The notes below the pieces were generated by a model. That model ran no database searches. It saw nothing but the letters and a program-made list of their open reading frames with translations, and was not told the origin of the DNA. Below are positions 16,288 to 24,571 of a stretch of DNA of 64,000 nt, one piece after another (within the stretch, counting starts at the first letter, position 1; the number at the start of each line of letters is the position of its first letter). The translations under genes and the position numbers were made by a program. The stretch is from Georgenia muralis (lineage in GTDB: Bacteria; Actinomycetota; Actinomycetes; Actinomycetales; Actinomycetaceae). The stretch covers positions 4,079,266 to 4,143,265 of the forward strand of contig NZ_RKRA01000001.1 in NCBI RefSeq assembly GCF_003814705.1, given 5' to 3'.

Positions 16288-16896
16288 GTGAGCATCGAGG
16301 TGCGGCCGGCCACGCTCGAACGGTTCGGGGACGTGGCGACCATGCTCGGGCCGAGGAACCCCACGTCCACCGTGTGCTGGTGCCTGAGCCACCGGGTCGA
16401 CTCCAGGACCAACCGCGAGCTGGTCGGCCGCGCCCGTGGAGCGTACGTGCGCGAGCTCTGCGGTCGCGCGGTCGCACCCGGGGTCCTGGCCTACGACGCC
16501 GGCGAGGTCGTCGGCTGGGCGGCCGTGGCGCCGCGGGCGGAGCTGCCGTTCGCCCGCTCCCGGAAGATCCCGCACGTCGACGACCTTCCCGTGTGGTCCC
16601 TGTGGTGCATCCGGGTCCAGCCCGGCCAGCGGGGCCGAGGGATCGCGCACGCGCTGGTCGACGGCGCGGTGGCGTACGCACGGGCCGAGGGCGCCCCCGC
16701 GATCGAGGGCTACCCGGTGGACAACGGGGGCCGCAGGGTCGACCTGACCATGGCGTACGTCGGCACGAGGAGCCTCTTCGAGAAGGCGGGCTTCGTCAAG
16801 GCCGCCGACACCGGCGCCGTCTCCGGCGGCTTCCCCCGTGTGCTCACGCGGCTCAGCCTCGGCGGCGGCTCGGCCGGGAGCTCGCCGCACGACTGA
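16288..16896 (+). CDS. GNAT-family N-acetyltransferase
   Basis: A 202-residue acetyltransferase: SIEVRPATLERFGDVATML at the start, VWSLWCIRVQPGQRGRGIAHALV (acetyl-CoA loop, Q/RxxGxG/A) near residues 103-125, and the C-terminal GTRSLFEKAGFVKAADT. Cys-containing CWCLSH near residue 31 is typical of a GNAT subgroup whose substrate is unknown. GTG 16288 is chosen because TACCGT (16276-16281) ends 6 bases upstream (leaderless) and an upstream ATG at 16102 would add only Gly/Pro-rich sequence. Confidence 0.85.
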   Translation: MSIEVRPATLERFGDVATMLGPRNPTSTVCWCLSHRVDSRTNRELVGRARGAYVRELCGRAVAPGVLAYDAGEVVGWAAVAPRAELPFARSRKIPHVDDLPVWSLWCIRVQPGQRGRGIAHALVDGAVAYARAEGAPAIEGYPVDNGGRRVDLTMAYVGTRSLFEKAGFVKAADTGAVSGGFPRVLTRLSLGGGSAGSSPHD

Positions 16897-16994
16897 CCGG
16901 CTCCCCCGCCTCGCCGTTCGTCGTCGGGCCTCGCCGGGCAAGACCTTCCGCGCACGCCCGCGGAGGGGAACGATGGTCCTCGGAGGAGATGCCC

Positions 16995-17864
16995 ATGAGC
17001 GGCCAGCCGGCCATCGTCGCGACGGACCTGTCCTTCTCCTACGGCGACCACCGCGCGGTGGACGGGGTGACCTTCGCGGTCGCACCGGGCGAGATCCTCG
17101 GCTTCCTCGGCCCCAACGGCGCGGGCAAGTCCACCACGATCAAGATGCTCACCGGGCAGCTCGCGCCGGGCGGTGGCACGGTCGAGGTCCTCGGTCTGCC
17201 GATGCCGGCGCGCCGCACCGAGATCCAGTCGCGCATCGGGGTCTGCTTCGAGGAGAAGAACCTCTACCCGGCCATGAGCGCGGCGGAGAACCTGCGCTTC
17301 TTCGCGCGGCTCTTCGGCATCCGCGGCTTCGACCCGGCCCCGCTGCTGGAGCGGGTCGGGCTCGCCGAGCGCGCGAAGGACCGGGTGTCCGACTTCTCCA
17401 AGGGCATGCGCCAGCGCCTGATGATGGCCCGCGCCCTGGTCAACACCCCGGACGTCCTCTTCCTCGACGAGCCCACCGACGGACTTGACCCGGTCTCGGC
17501 ACGGACCATCCGTGCCCTCGTCGTGGAGGAGACACGGCGCGGCGCCGCCGTCCTGCTCACCACCCACGACATGGTCGAGGCCGACGAGCTCTCCGACCGG
17601 GTGGCCTTCATCAACGCCGGGCGTGTCCTCGTCCTGGACACCCCCGAGCGCCTCAAGCTCGCGCACGGCGAGCGCTCGGTCCGGGTGCGCAGCCTCGGCT
17701 CCGACGGCGCGGTGGCCGAGCACCTGGTCCTCCTCGACGCCGCGGACACCGCCGAGCGCATCGGCGCCGCCGTGCGCGCCGGGGAGGTGCTCACCGTCCA
17801 CACCGAGGAGGCCACGCTCGAGGACATCTTCGTCCTCTACGCCGGCCGGGGGCTGGCGTCGTGA
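16995..17864 (+). CDS. ABC exporter ATP-binding protein
   Basis: A 289-residue ATPase of the ABC-2 exporter group. Walker A GPNGAGKST (near residue 40), signature FSKGMRQRL, Walker B DVLFLDEPTDGLDP, and H-loop LTTHDM are all present. The C-terminal 80 residues are the usual extension of drug/multidrug exporter ATPases. ATG 16995 follows GGAGGA by 7 bases; the ATG at 16989 is too close to it. It overlaps the next gene by GTGA, so this and the two permease genes form one operon (16995-20070). Confidence 0.93.
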   Translation: MSGQPAIVATDLSFSYGDHRAVDGVTFAVAPGEILGFLGPNGAGKSTTIKMLTGQLAPGGGTVEVLGLPMPARRTEIQSRIGVCFEEKNLYPAMSAAENLRFFARLFGIRGFDPAPLLERVGLAERAKDRVSDFSKGMRQRLMMARALVNTPDVLFLDEPTDGLDPVSARTIRALVVEETRRGAAVLLTTHDMVEADELSDRVAFINAGRVLVLDTPERLKLAHGERSVRVRSLGSDGAVAEHLVLLDAADTAERIGAAVRAGEVLTVHTEEATLEDIFVLYAGRGLAS

Positions 17865-18934
17865 ACGCCGCCATCGTCACGGCCATCCTGCGCAAGGACC
17901 TCGCCGCCTTCCGCCGGGACCGGTTCTACGTCCTCATCACCGCCGCCTCGGTGGTGCTCTACCCGCTGGTGTTCTGGCTGCTGCCGGCCACGGTGGACGA
18001 GACGATCAGGCTGGGCGTCGCACCGGGTGAGGTCCGTGACCTCCTCGGCGGGGACGCGGCCGCGCAGGGCGGCCTCGACGTCGTCGCGTTCGACGACGTC
18101 GCCACCCTCGAGGGCGCGGTCGACGCGGGCGACGTCGTGGCCGGCCTGGCTTTCCCCGCCGACTTCGTCGAGGCGACCGCGGCCGGCGAGCGCACCTCCG
18201 TGACCCTCCTCCTCGGCGCCGCGACCCCGCCGGAGCTGAGCGGGACGATGCGCGCCTTCGTCGGGGAGATCGCCTACGCCGTCGCCGGGCAGGCCCCGCC
18301 GGTCGACCCCCGCACGGAGATCGTGGTCCTCGGCGAGGACCGGGCCGGGGACCAGGTGACGCTGCGCGAGCAGCTGCGCCCGCTGCTGGCGTTCCTCGTG
18401 CTGCTCACCGAGACCCTTGCCCTCGCGGCGCTCGTCGCCGCGGAGGTGCAGCAGCGCACCGTCACCGCGGTGCTCGTGACGCCCGCGACCACCACCGACT
18501 TCCTCGCCGCCAAGGGGATCCTCGGCACGGCCATGGCCTTCGTCGAGGCGGTCCTCATCACCGCACTCATCGGCGGCCTCGCCACCGGCGCCCCCATCCT
18601 GCTCCTCGCCCTGCTCCTGGGCGCCATGCTCGTCACCGGGTTCGGGATGATCGCCGGCGCCTACGGCCGGGACTTCATGACCGTGCTCTTCCTGTCGGTG
18701 ATGTTCATGGTGCCGCTCATGATCCCCGGCTTCGCCGCCCTCTTCCCCGGCAGCGCGTCGGGCTGGGTGCAGGCGCTGCCGTCCTTCCCCCTCGTGGACA
18801 CGATCGTGCGCGTCACGACCCAGGGCGCCGGGTGGTCCGACGTCGCCGGGTCGCTGCTCCTGCTGGCGGGGTGGTGCGTGGCCTCGTTCGCCGTCGGCGC
18901 GCTCGTCCTGGGCCGGAAGGTGGCGCGGCTGTGA
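17861..18934 (+). CDS. ABC-2 type permease, first subunit
   Basis: A 357-residue membrane subunit: N-terminal helix at about 22-45, a large extracytoplasmic domain (about 46-165), then five helices (about 170-355). The pattern ILRKDLAAFRRDRFYVLITAASVVL is typical of ABC-2 permeases. It overlaps the ATPase gene (GTG 17861) and the next permease (GTGA at 18931), so the three proteins are made together. The two permeases are only loosely alike, so the transporter is probably a heterodimer. Substrate unknown. Confidence 0.88.
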   Translation: MNAAIVTAILRKDLAAFRRDRFYVLITAASVVLYPLVFWLLPATVDETIRLGVAPGEVRDLLGGDAAAQGGLDVVAFDDVATLEGAVDAGDVVAGLAFPADFVEATAAGERTSVTLLLGAATPPELSGTMRAFVGEIAYAVAGQAPPVDPRTEIVVLGEDRAGDQVTLREQLRPLLAFLVLLTETLALAALVAAEVQQRTVTAVLVTPATTTDFLAAKGILGTAMAFVEAVLITALIGGLATGAPILLLALLLGAMLVTGFGMIAGAYGRDFMTVLFLSVMFMVPLMIPGFAALFPGSASGWVQALPSFPLVDTIVRVTTQGAGWSDVAGSLLLLAGWCVASFAVGALVLGRKVARL

Positions 18935-20070
18935 ACGCCTCGGTCACCGCCGGCACCGAGCGGGCAGGTGCCGCGACCGCCGCGCGGACGGGTGCCGGCT
19001 TCAGCCTCGGCCGTGCGCTGCGCGTGACGGAGAAGGACCTCCGGCTGGGGCCGCGGTCGCCGATCTTCCTGTGGGCGATCCTCCTGCCGGTCGTGCTCAC
19101 GTTCGTGCTCACCGCCGTCTTCGGCACCCTCTTCGCCGCACCGCCGCGCCTGGGGATCGTCGACGCCGGCGGCTCGGCCGTCACCTCGGCCCTGCGCGAC
19201 GCCGAGGGCCTGGTCGTGGTCGAGGTCGACGACGAGACCGAGCTGCGTGCGGCCGTCGAGGCGCACGACGTCGACGCCGGCCTGGTGCTGGGCGCCGGGT
19301 TCGACGAGACGCTCGCCGCCGGCGGTCAGCCGGAGCTGGAGTTCTTCGTCTCCGGCTCGTCCCTGACGTCGGACCGGGTGATCCTCGGGGTGACCACCGT
19401 GTCGGTGCTGCGCGAGCAGGGCGGGCAGAGCCCACCGGTCGACGTCGTCGTCACCCAGGTGGGCGACGCGGACGTCGTCCCGGTCGAGGACCGGCTGCTG
19501 CCGCTCATCGTGTTCTACGCCGTCGTCATCGCCGGCATGTTCCTGCCGGCGGCCTCGCTCGTGGACGAGCGGGAGAAGCGCACGCTCGACGCCGTGCTCG
19601 TCACCCCCACCCGGATGTCGGAGGTCCTGCTGGGCAAGGGGGTCCTCGGGGGCTCGCTGGCGATGGCGATGGGGGTGATCACGCTCTGGCTCAACGGCGC
19701 ACTCACCGGACGGGGGCCGGGGGTCGTGGTCTTCCTCCTCCTCGGCGCCGTCATGGTCGCCGAGATCGGGCTCGTCCTGGGCTGCTGGGCGCGCGACAGC
19801 AACACCCTCTTCAGCGCCATCAAGGGCGGCGGGCTGCTCATCGCCCTGCCGGCGTTCTTCTTCCTCTTCCCCGCCCTGCCGCAGTGGGTCGCTCGCCTCG
19901 TGCCGACGTACTACTTCCTCGGTCCGATCTACGAGATGGCGAACGCCGGGACGACCCTGGGCGACCACCTGGGCGACCTCGCGATCGGCGTGGCGGTGTG
20001 CGTGCTCCTCGCGCCCGCCGTCGTCGCGATGGGCCGGCGGACCGAGCGGCGCGCCGCCATCACGCTGTGA
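18931..20070 (+). CDS. ABC-2 type permease, second subunit
   Basis: A 379-residue permease with the same layout: cytoplasmic N-terminus (EKDLRLGPRSPIFLWAILLPVVL), one helix, an external domain (about 70-185), then five helices with LVDEREKRTLDAVLVTPTR, the conserved cytoplasmic coupling loop of ABC-2 exporters. GTG 18931 overlaps the previous stop codon. With its partner and the ATPase it would export a drug, lipid or peptide. Confidence 0.88.
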   Translation: MNASVTAGTERAGAATAARTGAGFSLGRALRVTEKDLRLGPRSPIFLWAILLPVVLTFVLTAVFGTLFAAPPRLGIVDAGGSAVTSALRDAEGLVVVEVDDETELRAAVEAHDVDAGLVLGAGFDETLAAGGQPELEFFVSGSSLTSDRVILGVTTVSVLREQGGQSPPVDVVVTQVGDADVVPVEDRLLPLIVFYAVVIAGMFLPAASLVDEREKRTLDAVLVTPTRMSEVLLGKGVLGGSLAMAMGVITLWLNGALTGRGPGVVVFLLLGAVMVAEIGLVLGCWARDSNTLFSAIKGGGLLIALPAFFFLFPALPQWVARLVPTYYFLGPIYEMANAGTTLGDHLGDLAIGVAVCVLLAPAVVAMGRRTERRAAITL

Positions 20071-20182
20071 CGCGCGCTCAGGTGCTGGGCCCACCAGCCG
20101 GCTCTGTTGACGTCCTCGAGCTCGATCTGGACCCATCACCTCGGGTCAACTCTCCTCCTGTCCCGTGGCCGGACCGAGAGTC

Positions 20183-21082
20183 CTACGTCTTGACGTCGCG
20201 GCCCCAGTGCTCCGGGCGGCCCAGGTGCGGCGCGACCCTCGTCGCCCCGTCGCCCTGCGCGGCGGCGAGCTGCGGGCCGGTGAGGAACAGCGCCTCCCGC
20301 AGGTCGGCCCCGGCGAGCCGGGCACCGCGCAGGTCCGCACCGAGGACGTCCGCGGCCCGCAGGTCCGCCCCGCGCAGGTCCGCCGCCACGAGCAGCGCGC
20401 CCCGCAGGTCCGCACCGCGCAGGTCCGTCCCGGCGAGCCGGGCGCCCACGAGGTCCGCCCGGCGGAGGTCCCGCCCCGCCGGCACGTCCCGTGCGCGACG
20501 TGCCCGTCCCTCGTCCATGTGCGCCTCCCGCAGGTAGGCCCGACGCACGTGCGCGCTCACCCGCTCCAGCAGCTCACCGACGGCGCCGCGGCGGGCGGCG
20601 ACGTCGAGCGCGAGGATCGTCCCCGGGGCACCCCGGGTGAGCGCGTCGACGGCGCCGAACGCGCGGTCGGCCTCGTCGGCGAGGGCCGGCGGGACGGCCA
20701 GCCGTCGCGCCTCGTCGAGGTGTCGCAGCATCTCGTGGAGCTGGCGCACCACGGCGAAGACGGCGAACATCTCCTCGGCGTCGCCGCGGTGGTCGCGCCA
20801 GTCCCGCCCGCCGTAGGTCAGCCGGGCGACCTTCTGCCCGGCGCCGAAGCAGTCGTACACGGTGCAGCCGGGGAAGCCCTCCTCGCGCAGCCGGGCGTGG
20901 ATGCCGCAGCCGAGGTCCGCGCGCAGGTTCGGGCAGGGCACGCCGGGCGCCTTGTCGATCGCGAAGTCCGCGGAGGCGACCAGCGGCAGGGCCACGCAGC
21001 ACAGCGCGACGCACCGCGAGCAGTCCGCGGTCAGCTCGGTGGGGACGCCCCCCGCCACGAGCTCCCCCGGGGTGCCGGTCAC
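20183..21082 (-). CDS. Cys-cluster and pentapeptide-repeat protein
   Basis: A 299-residue protein with two parts. Residues about 17-95 hold many cysteines (CSRCVALCC, then CPNLRADLGCGIHARLREEG, GCTVYDCFGAGQ), a YkgJ-like zinc or iron cluster pattern. Residues about 190-280 are pentapeptide repeats (RADLVGARLAGTDLRGADLRG), which fold into a right-handed beta-helix of the kind that mimics DNA. The middle is helical. GTG 21082 is chosen because AGGAGGT lies about 7 bases upstream. Related proteins are annotated only as pentapeptide-repeat; the Cys part suggests metal binding. Function unknown. Confidence 0.8.
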   Translation of the reverse strand: MTGTPGELVAGGVPTELTADCSRCVALCCVALPLVASADFAIDKAPGVPCPNLRADLGCGIHARLREEGFPGCTVYDCFGAGQKVARLTYGGRDWRDHRGDAEEMFAVFAVVRQLHEMLRHLDEARRLAVPPALADEADRAFGAVDALTRGAPGTILALDVAARRGAVGELLERVSAHVRRAYLREAHMDEGRARRARDVPAGRDLRRADLVGARLAGTDLRGADLRGALLVAADLRGADLRAADVLGADLRGARLAGADLREALFLTGPQLAAAQGDGATRVAPHLGRPEHWGRDVKT

Positions 21083-21183
21083 GGTCGCCACCTCCTCAGC
21101 CAGGCTCCGCGAGCGCCCATCGTAGGCACCGGCTGACGTCCGGGCGGGCGTGACCTCCCACGCACGCGCGGCCGCCGCGGGGC

Positions 21184-22332
21184 TCACCGCGTGTTGGCGT
21201 CGAGGAACCCCACGACCGTCGTGGTCCAGCCGTCCGGGTCGGCGCCCAGGCCGCCCATGTGGTCGGCGCCGTCCACCGTCCACACCGTGACCACCCCGTG
21301 GTCCGCCAGGTCGGCAGCCGCCAGGGCCTCCTCCTCGACCGTGCCGGCGACGACGAGCAGCACCGGCCGCGGGGCCGTCTCGGCGACGGCGTCGCGCAGC
21401 GGGGGCGGCGGGTCGGCCGGGCTGAGCAGGTCGGCGGCCGCCGTGCGCACCACCTCCAGCGCCTCCTGCAGCGAGCCCCGCCACCCGTAGCCCTCCGAGA
21501 GCCAGCCGAGGTCGGCCGCCGAGCGCCCCGTCACTCCCTCGGCGACGACGGCACGGATCCGCTCGTCACCGGCGGCCGCACCGATGACCTCCTCGCCGCC
21601 CATCGACAGCCCCACCGCGGCGATCCGCGCCGGGTCGACGTCGTCGCGCCCGGTCAGGTAGGTCACCGCGGCGCCGACGTCGGCGTCCCCGAACCAGCCC
21701 CACCGCATCCCGCGGCCGGAGCTCTCACCGTGCCCGCGCGCGTCGACGGCGAGCACGCCGTAGCCCGCCCCCGCCAGCACCTCGGCGTGGTCCACGACCG
21801 CCGCCCGGGACGAGCCGGACCCGTGCATGAGCACGACGGCAGCCCCCGTTCCCGACGGGACGTACCACGCGGCGAGCCGGACACCGTCGGCGGTGCGGAA
21901 GAAGACCTCCTCCGCACCCGCCGGGGGCGCGGCGGTCTCGGCGGCGCTGCGGGGCGGCACGGAGGCGATGACGGGGGTCGTAAGCAGGTAGACGCCGAGC
22001 AGGGACGCGGCGGCGGCGACGAGCGCCACCGGTACCCGCCACCACCCCCGGCTCACGCGCACCAGCGCGAGGGTGCCGGCGACGACCAGCACGACGCCTA
22101 CGACGGCGACCGACAGCGCGAGGACGGCACCGACGATCCCCACCCCCAGGCGGGGCAGGCCGATCCCCAGGCCGACGGCCGCGAGGACCGTCCCGAGGAC
22201 GACGGCGAGCACCCCGAGCGCGGCCTGCCAGCGCCGCCGCCGCCACGAACGCGGCCGACGCCAGCGCTGCCGGGCCCCGGACGTCCCGGGCGCCAGCGTG
22301 CCGGCCGCGCGCCCACCCTCCGTCATCGGCAT
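21184..22332 (-). CDS. Membrane-anchored alpha/beta hydrolase
   Basis: A 382-residue protein. Three or four hydrophobic helices occupy residues about 37-125; the rest is an alpha/beta hydrolase: VVLMHGSGSSRAAVVDHAEVL (oxyanion loop), nucleophile elbow GLSMGGEEVIG (Ser near residue 242) and catalytic His in VDGADHMGG near 356. The catalytic Asp/Glu is probably near residue 330. ATG 22332 follows GAGGAG by 6 bases. It lies 101 bases upstream of the Cys/pentapeptide gene in the same direction. Likely an esterase or dienelactone-type hydrolase facing the cytoplasm; substrate unknown. Confidence 0.85.
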   Translation of the reverse strand: MPMTEGGRAAGTLAPGTSGARQRWRRPRSWRRRRWQAALGVLAVVLGTVLAAVGLGIGLPRLGVGIVGAVLALSVAVVGVVLVVAGTLALVRVSRGWWRVPVALVAAAASLLGVYLLTTPVIASVPPRSAAETAAPPAGAEEVFFRTADGVRLAAWYVPSGTGAAVVLMHGSGSSRAAVVDHAEVLAGAGYGVLAVDARGHGESSGRGMRWGWFGDADVGAAVTYLTGRDDVDPARIAAVGLSMGGEEVIGAAAGDERIRAVVAEGVTGRSAADLGWLSEGYGWRGSLQEALEVVRTAAADLLSPADPPPPLRDAVAETAPRPVLLVVAGTVEEEALAAADLADHGVVTVWTVDGADHMGGLGADPDGWTTTVVGFLDANTR

Positions 22333-22427
22333 CGCCGCCTCCTCGTGGGCCGGTTCCCGGACCCCTCAAGCGTGGGGGCACCGGCCCGATCCCTCAAGGG
22401 ACGAACGGCATGCGGTAGACCTGCCCC

Positions 22428-22790
22428 ATGGACATCGACGACGTGCGCCGCCGGCTGGACGAGTTCGCCGCGGAACGCGACTGGGCGCAGTTCCACACCC
22501 CGCGCAACCTCGTGCTCGCGCTCGTCGGCGAGGTCGGCGAGCTGGCGGAGCTCGTGCAGTGGCGCACCGACGAGGAGGTGCTGGCGTACGCCCGGACCGA
22601 CGAGGGGAAGGTGGCCCTCGCCGACGAGCTCGCCGACGTGTTCTCCTACCTCGTCGGGGTGGCCGAGGCCGTGGGGATCGACCTCGACGAGGCCGTCCAC
22701 GCCAAGATCTCGAAGAACGCGCAGAAGTACCCGCCCGATCTCTCACGCGGTTCGAACGCGAAGTACACCGAGCTCGGCGGGGCCGGCTGA
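22428..22790 (+). CDS. MazG-like nucleotide pyrophosphohydrolase
   Basis: A 120-residue all-helical NTP pyrophosphatase of the MazG/RS21-C6 group (dCTPase-like), which hydrolyses non-canonical or excess dNTPs to the monophosphate and pyrophosphate. Motifs seen: DWAQFHTPRNLVLALVGEVGELAEL, with the EVGEL Mg-binding helix, and ELADVFSYLV, the second acidic helix. The length fits the family. A possible -10 box (TAGACC) ends 6 bases before the ATG. It converges on the J-domain gene. Confidence 0.88.
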   Translation: MDIDDVRRRLDEFAAERDWAQFHTPRNLVLALVGEVGELAELVQWRTDEEVLAYARTDEGKVALADELADVFSYLVGVAEAVGIDLDEAVHAKISKNAQKYPPDLSRGSNAKYTELGGAG

Positions 22791-22826
22791 GCGGCGGGCG
22801 GAGGCGACCGAGCGGCGGGCGGAGGC

Positions 22827-22843
22827 GGCTGAGCGGCTCAGCC
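22827..22843. terminator. Small hairpin between convergent mazG-like and J-domain genes
   Basis: GGCTGAG-CGG-CTCAGCC, perfect 7-base arms, overlapping the stop codon of the minus-strand gene. Short GAGCGGCGGGCGGAGGCG repeats precede it. Confidence 0.45.
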
Positions 22844-23608
22844 GACCCGCACCTCGGGCCCGACCCAGATGTCCGCGCCACGCGGGGCGCGGGCCCGCCC
22901 GGTCCGCCGGACGGGCACCCGGGCAGGCCCGGGCGTGGGTGCCGGCGGTCTGCCCTGCTGGCCGTCGTACCGGGCGCGGCGCCCGGGGTCGCGCAGGACC
23001 TCGTAGGCCGCCATGACCCGCCCCAGCGCCCGGTCGTGCGCCGCGTCGCCCGCCGGGCCGGCGGCCGCGCGGCTGTCCGGGTGGTGCTCACGCACGAGCG
23101 TGCGGTAGGCACGGCTGATCGCGTCCGCGCCGGCGGCCGGGCCGACCCCCAGCACGCCGTAGAGGTCCGTGTCGTCGGGGTGGCGGTCGTCGGGGTCGCG
23201 GTTGCCGAGGTCGGTGTCGTCGGGGTCCGGGTTCACTGGTGGCCTTCCTGGGCGTACGGAAAGCGTCGCGCGGCACGGTTCCCCGTGCCGCGCGACGTGG
23301 CCGTCCGTGCGCCGCGGAGGTGCCCGCTGGTGCGCCCAGCCGTCGGTGCCGGGTCCGTGGGGGCGCAGGGAGAGGGCGGGTACCGCCGCGGCGCGCCATC
23401 GCCGGGCGGCCACGTGCTGCCCGGCGGCTCCGCGGCCGGCGGGGAGGCGCTCCCGGGGCGGGTGAGGGCCGTCCCAGGCCTCCGCGACGATCTCGTCGAA
23501 CTCGGCGCGCAGCAGGAGCTCGTCCTCGATCACCAGCTCGAGGAACTCCTCGTTCCGCACGGTCGCGCCGCCGGGCACGACGGGCGACGTCGCTCGCTGC
23601 ACGGTCAT
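22838..23608 (-). CDS. J-domain (DnaJ-like) protein with N-terminal extension
   Basis: Open for 256 residues from ATG 23608 (AGGTGG 7 bases upstream). The C-terminal part is a J domain: DLYGVLGVGPAAGADAISRAY, the HPD motif in REHHPDSR, and YEVLRDPGRRARYDG. This stimulates Hsp70 ATPase. A second likely start is GTG 23236 (AGGAAGG 6 bases upstream), giving a 132-residue J protein. The N-terminal 124 residues contain EEFLELVIEDELLLRAEFDE, typical of a separate small actinobacterial protein, then Arg/Pro-rich sequence. Either two genes are fused in frame or two starts are used. It diverges from a MerR/HspR-like regulator and has a strong promoter at 23683-23711. Confidence 0.75.
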   Translation of the reverse strand: MTVQRATSPVVPGGATVRNEEFLELVIEDELLLRAEFDEIVAEAWDGPHPPRERLPAGRGAAGQHVAARRWRAAAVPALSLRPHGPGTDGWAHQRAPPRRTDGHVARHGEPCRATLSVRPGRPPVNPDPDDTDLGNRDPDDRHPDDTDLYGVLGVGPAAGADAISRAYRTLVREHHPDSRAAAGPAGDAAHDRALGRVMAAYEVLRDPGRRARYDGQQGRPPAPTPGPARVPVRRTGRARAPRGADIWVGPEVRVG

Positions 23609-23674
23609 CGTCGATCCACCTGCCGGGTCCGTCCGAGGTTGTCCACCTCCGGTCACCGATCTGTGGTGACCGCC

Positions 23675-23711
23675 ACACATTTCTTATAGCACCACTACGA
23701 TGTGTTTTCAA
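23675..23711 (-). promoter_or_regulatory. Promoter and inverted repeat between J-domain and merR genes
   Basis: On the minus strand TTGAAA (23706-23711), a 17-base spacer and TATAAG (23683-23688) form a near-consensus sigma-70 promoter. ACACAT (23675-23680) and ATGTGT (23700-23705) are an inverted repeat around it, a likely binding site of the divergent MerR protein. Confidence 0.6.
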
Positions 23712-23731
23712 GAGCCGACGAGGGAGCAGGC

Positions 23732-24112
23732 ATGCCGCGCAGAGGGTCCCGTACGGCCGGGGACACCACCACACGTCCCGGGCCCGTAGCCGACCGCGCG
23801 GCCGACCCCGCCCGTGGCGTGTACGGGATCTCGGTGGCGGCCGAGCTCGTCGGGGCGGACCCCCAGAGCCTGCGCCTGTACGAGCGCCGGGGCCTCCTGG
23901 AGCCGGCCCGCACCCCGGGCGGCACCCGTCGCTACAGCGCGGACGACGTCGCCCGGCTCGCCCGCATCGGTGCCCTCCTCGACGACGGTCTCAACCTCGC
24001 CGGCGTCTCCGCCGTCCTGGACCTCGAGGCCGACAACGCGCGGCTGAGGGCACGGCTGGACGCCCACGAGGCTGCCGAGGGATCGCCGGAGAGCGGGCAG
24101 CCCGGGCGCTGA
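23732..24112 (+). CDS. MerR-family regulator, HspR-like
   Basis: A 126-residue regulator. Residues about 33-100 are a MerR winged helix (GVYGISVAAELVGADPQSLR, then YERRGLLEPARTPGGTRRYS and a helical coil). The spacing resembles HspR, the heat-shock repressor that in actinobacteria sits beside dnaK/dnaJ and controls them. Its divergence from the J-domain gene fits this. The canonical HAIR operator (CTTGAGT-N7-ACTCAAG) is not present, so the name HspR is not assigned. ATG 23732 follows AGGGAG. Confidence 0.8.
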   Translation: MPRRGSRTAGDTTTRPGPVADRAADPARGVYGISVAAELVGADPQSLRLYERRGLLEPARTPGGTRRYSADDVARLARIGALLDDGLNLAGVSAVLDLEADNARLRARLDAHEAAEGSPESGQPGR

Positions 24113-24113
24113 G

Positions 24114-24542
24114 TCAGGTCTGCGGCTCGAGGACGAACAGCGGGATCTCGCGCTCGGTGCGCTCCTGGTACGCGGCGTAGTCCGGGAAGGCGGCCACGGC
24201 ACGCTCCCACCACGCGGCGCGCTCGGCCCCGGTGAGCAGCCGGGCCCGCACGTCGACGACCTCGGGGCCGTCCTGCAGGCGCACCGCGGGGTCGGCGAGC
24301 AGGTTGTGGTACCAGGCCGGGTGGGCCGGGGCGCCGCCCTGGGAGGCGACGGCGAGGTAGGCGCCCTCGTGCTCGACCCGCATGACCGGGACCTTGCGGA
24401 CCTTGCCGCTGCGCGCGCCCCGCATCGTCATGACGACGACCGGCAGGTGCCCGCGCAGGGTGGTCCCGCGCGTCCCGCCCGAGGCCTCGTACTCCTCGAC
24501 CTGCTCACGCACCCACCGCTGAGGGCTGGGGCCGTACTCCAT
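24114..24542 (-). CDS. Nitroreductase/deazaflavin-dependent oxidoreductase (DDN-like)
   Basis: A 142-residue split-barrel protein of the F420-dependent Ddn family: VREQVEEYEASGG, then TTLRGHLPVVVMTMRGARSG and KVRKVPVMRVEHEGAYLAVASQGG, the F420-binding region, and PAWYHNLLADPAVRLQDG. Members reduce quinones or nitro compounds using F420H2, an actinobacterial cofactor. ATG 24542 is preceded by GGGGAG. It ends one base after the merR stop and is convergent with it. Confidence 0.87.
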   Translation of the reverse strand: MEYGPSPQRWVREQVEEYEASGGTRGTTLRGHLPVVVMTMRGARSGKVRKVPVMRVEHEGAYLAVASQGGAPAHPAWYHNLLADPAVRLQDGPEVVDVRARLLTGAERAAWWERAVAAFPDYAAYQERTEREIPLFVLEPQT

Positions 24543-24571
24543 GTGTGCTCCCCTCGTCGGGGAGCAGTCCA

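Noticed and set aside
23675..23711. HAIR operator for HspR
   Set aside because: CTTGAGT-N7-ACTCAAG is not present; only an ACACAT/ATGTGT repeat is seen.
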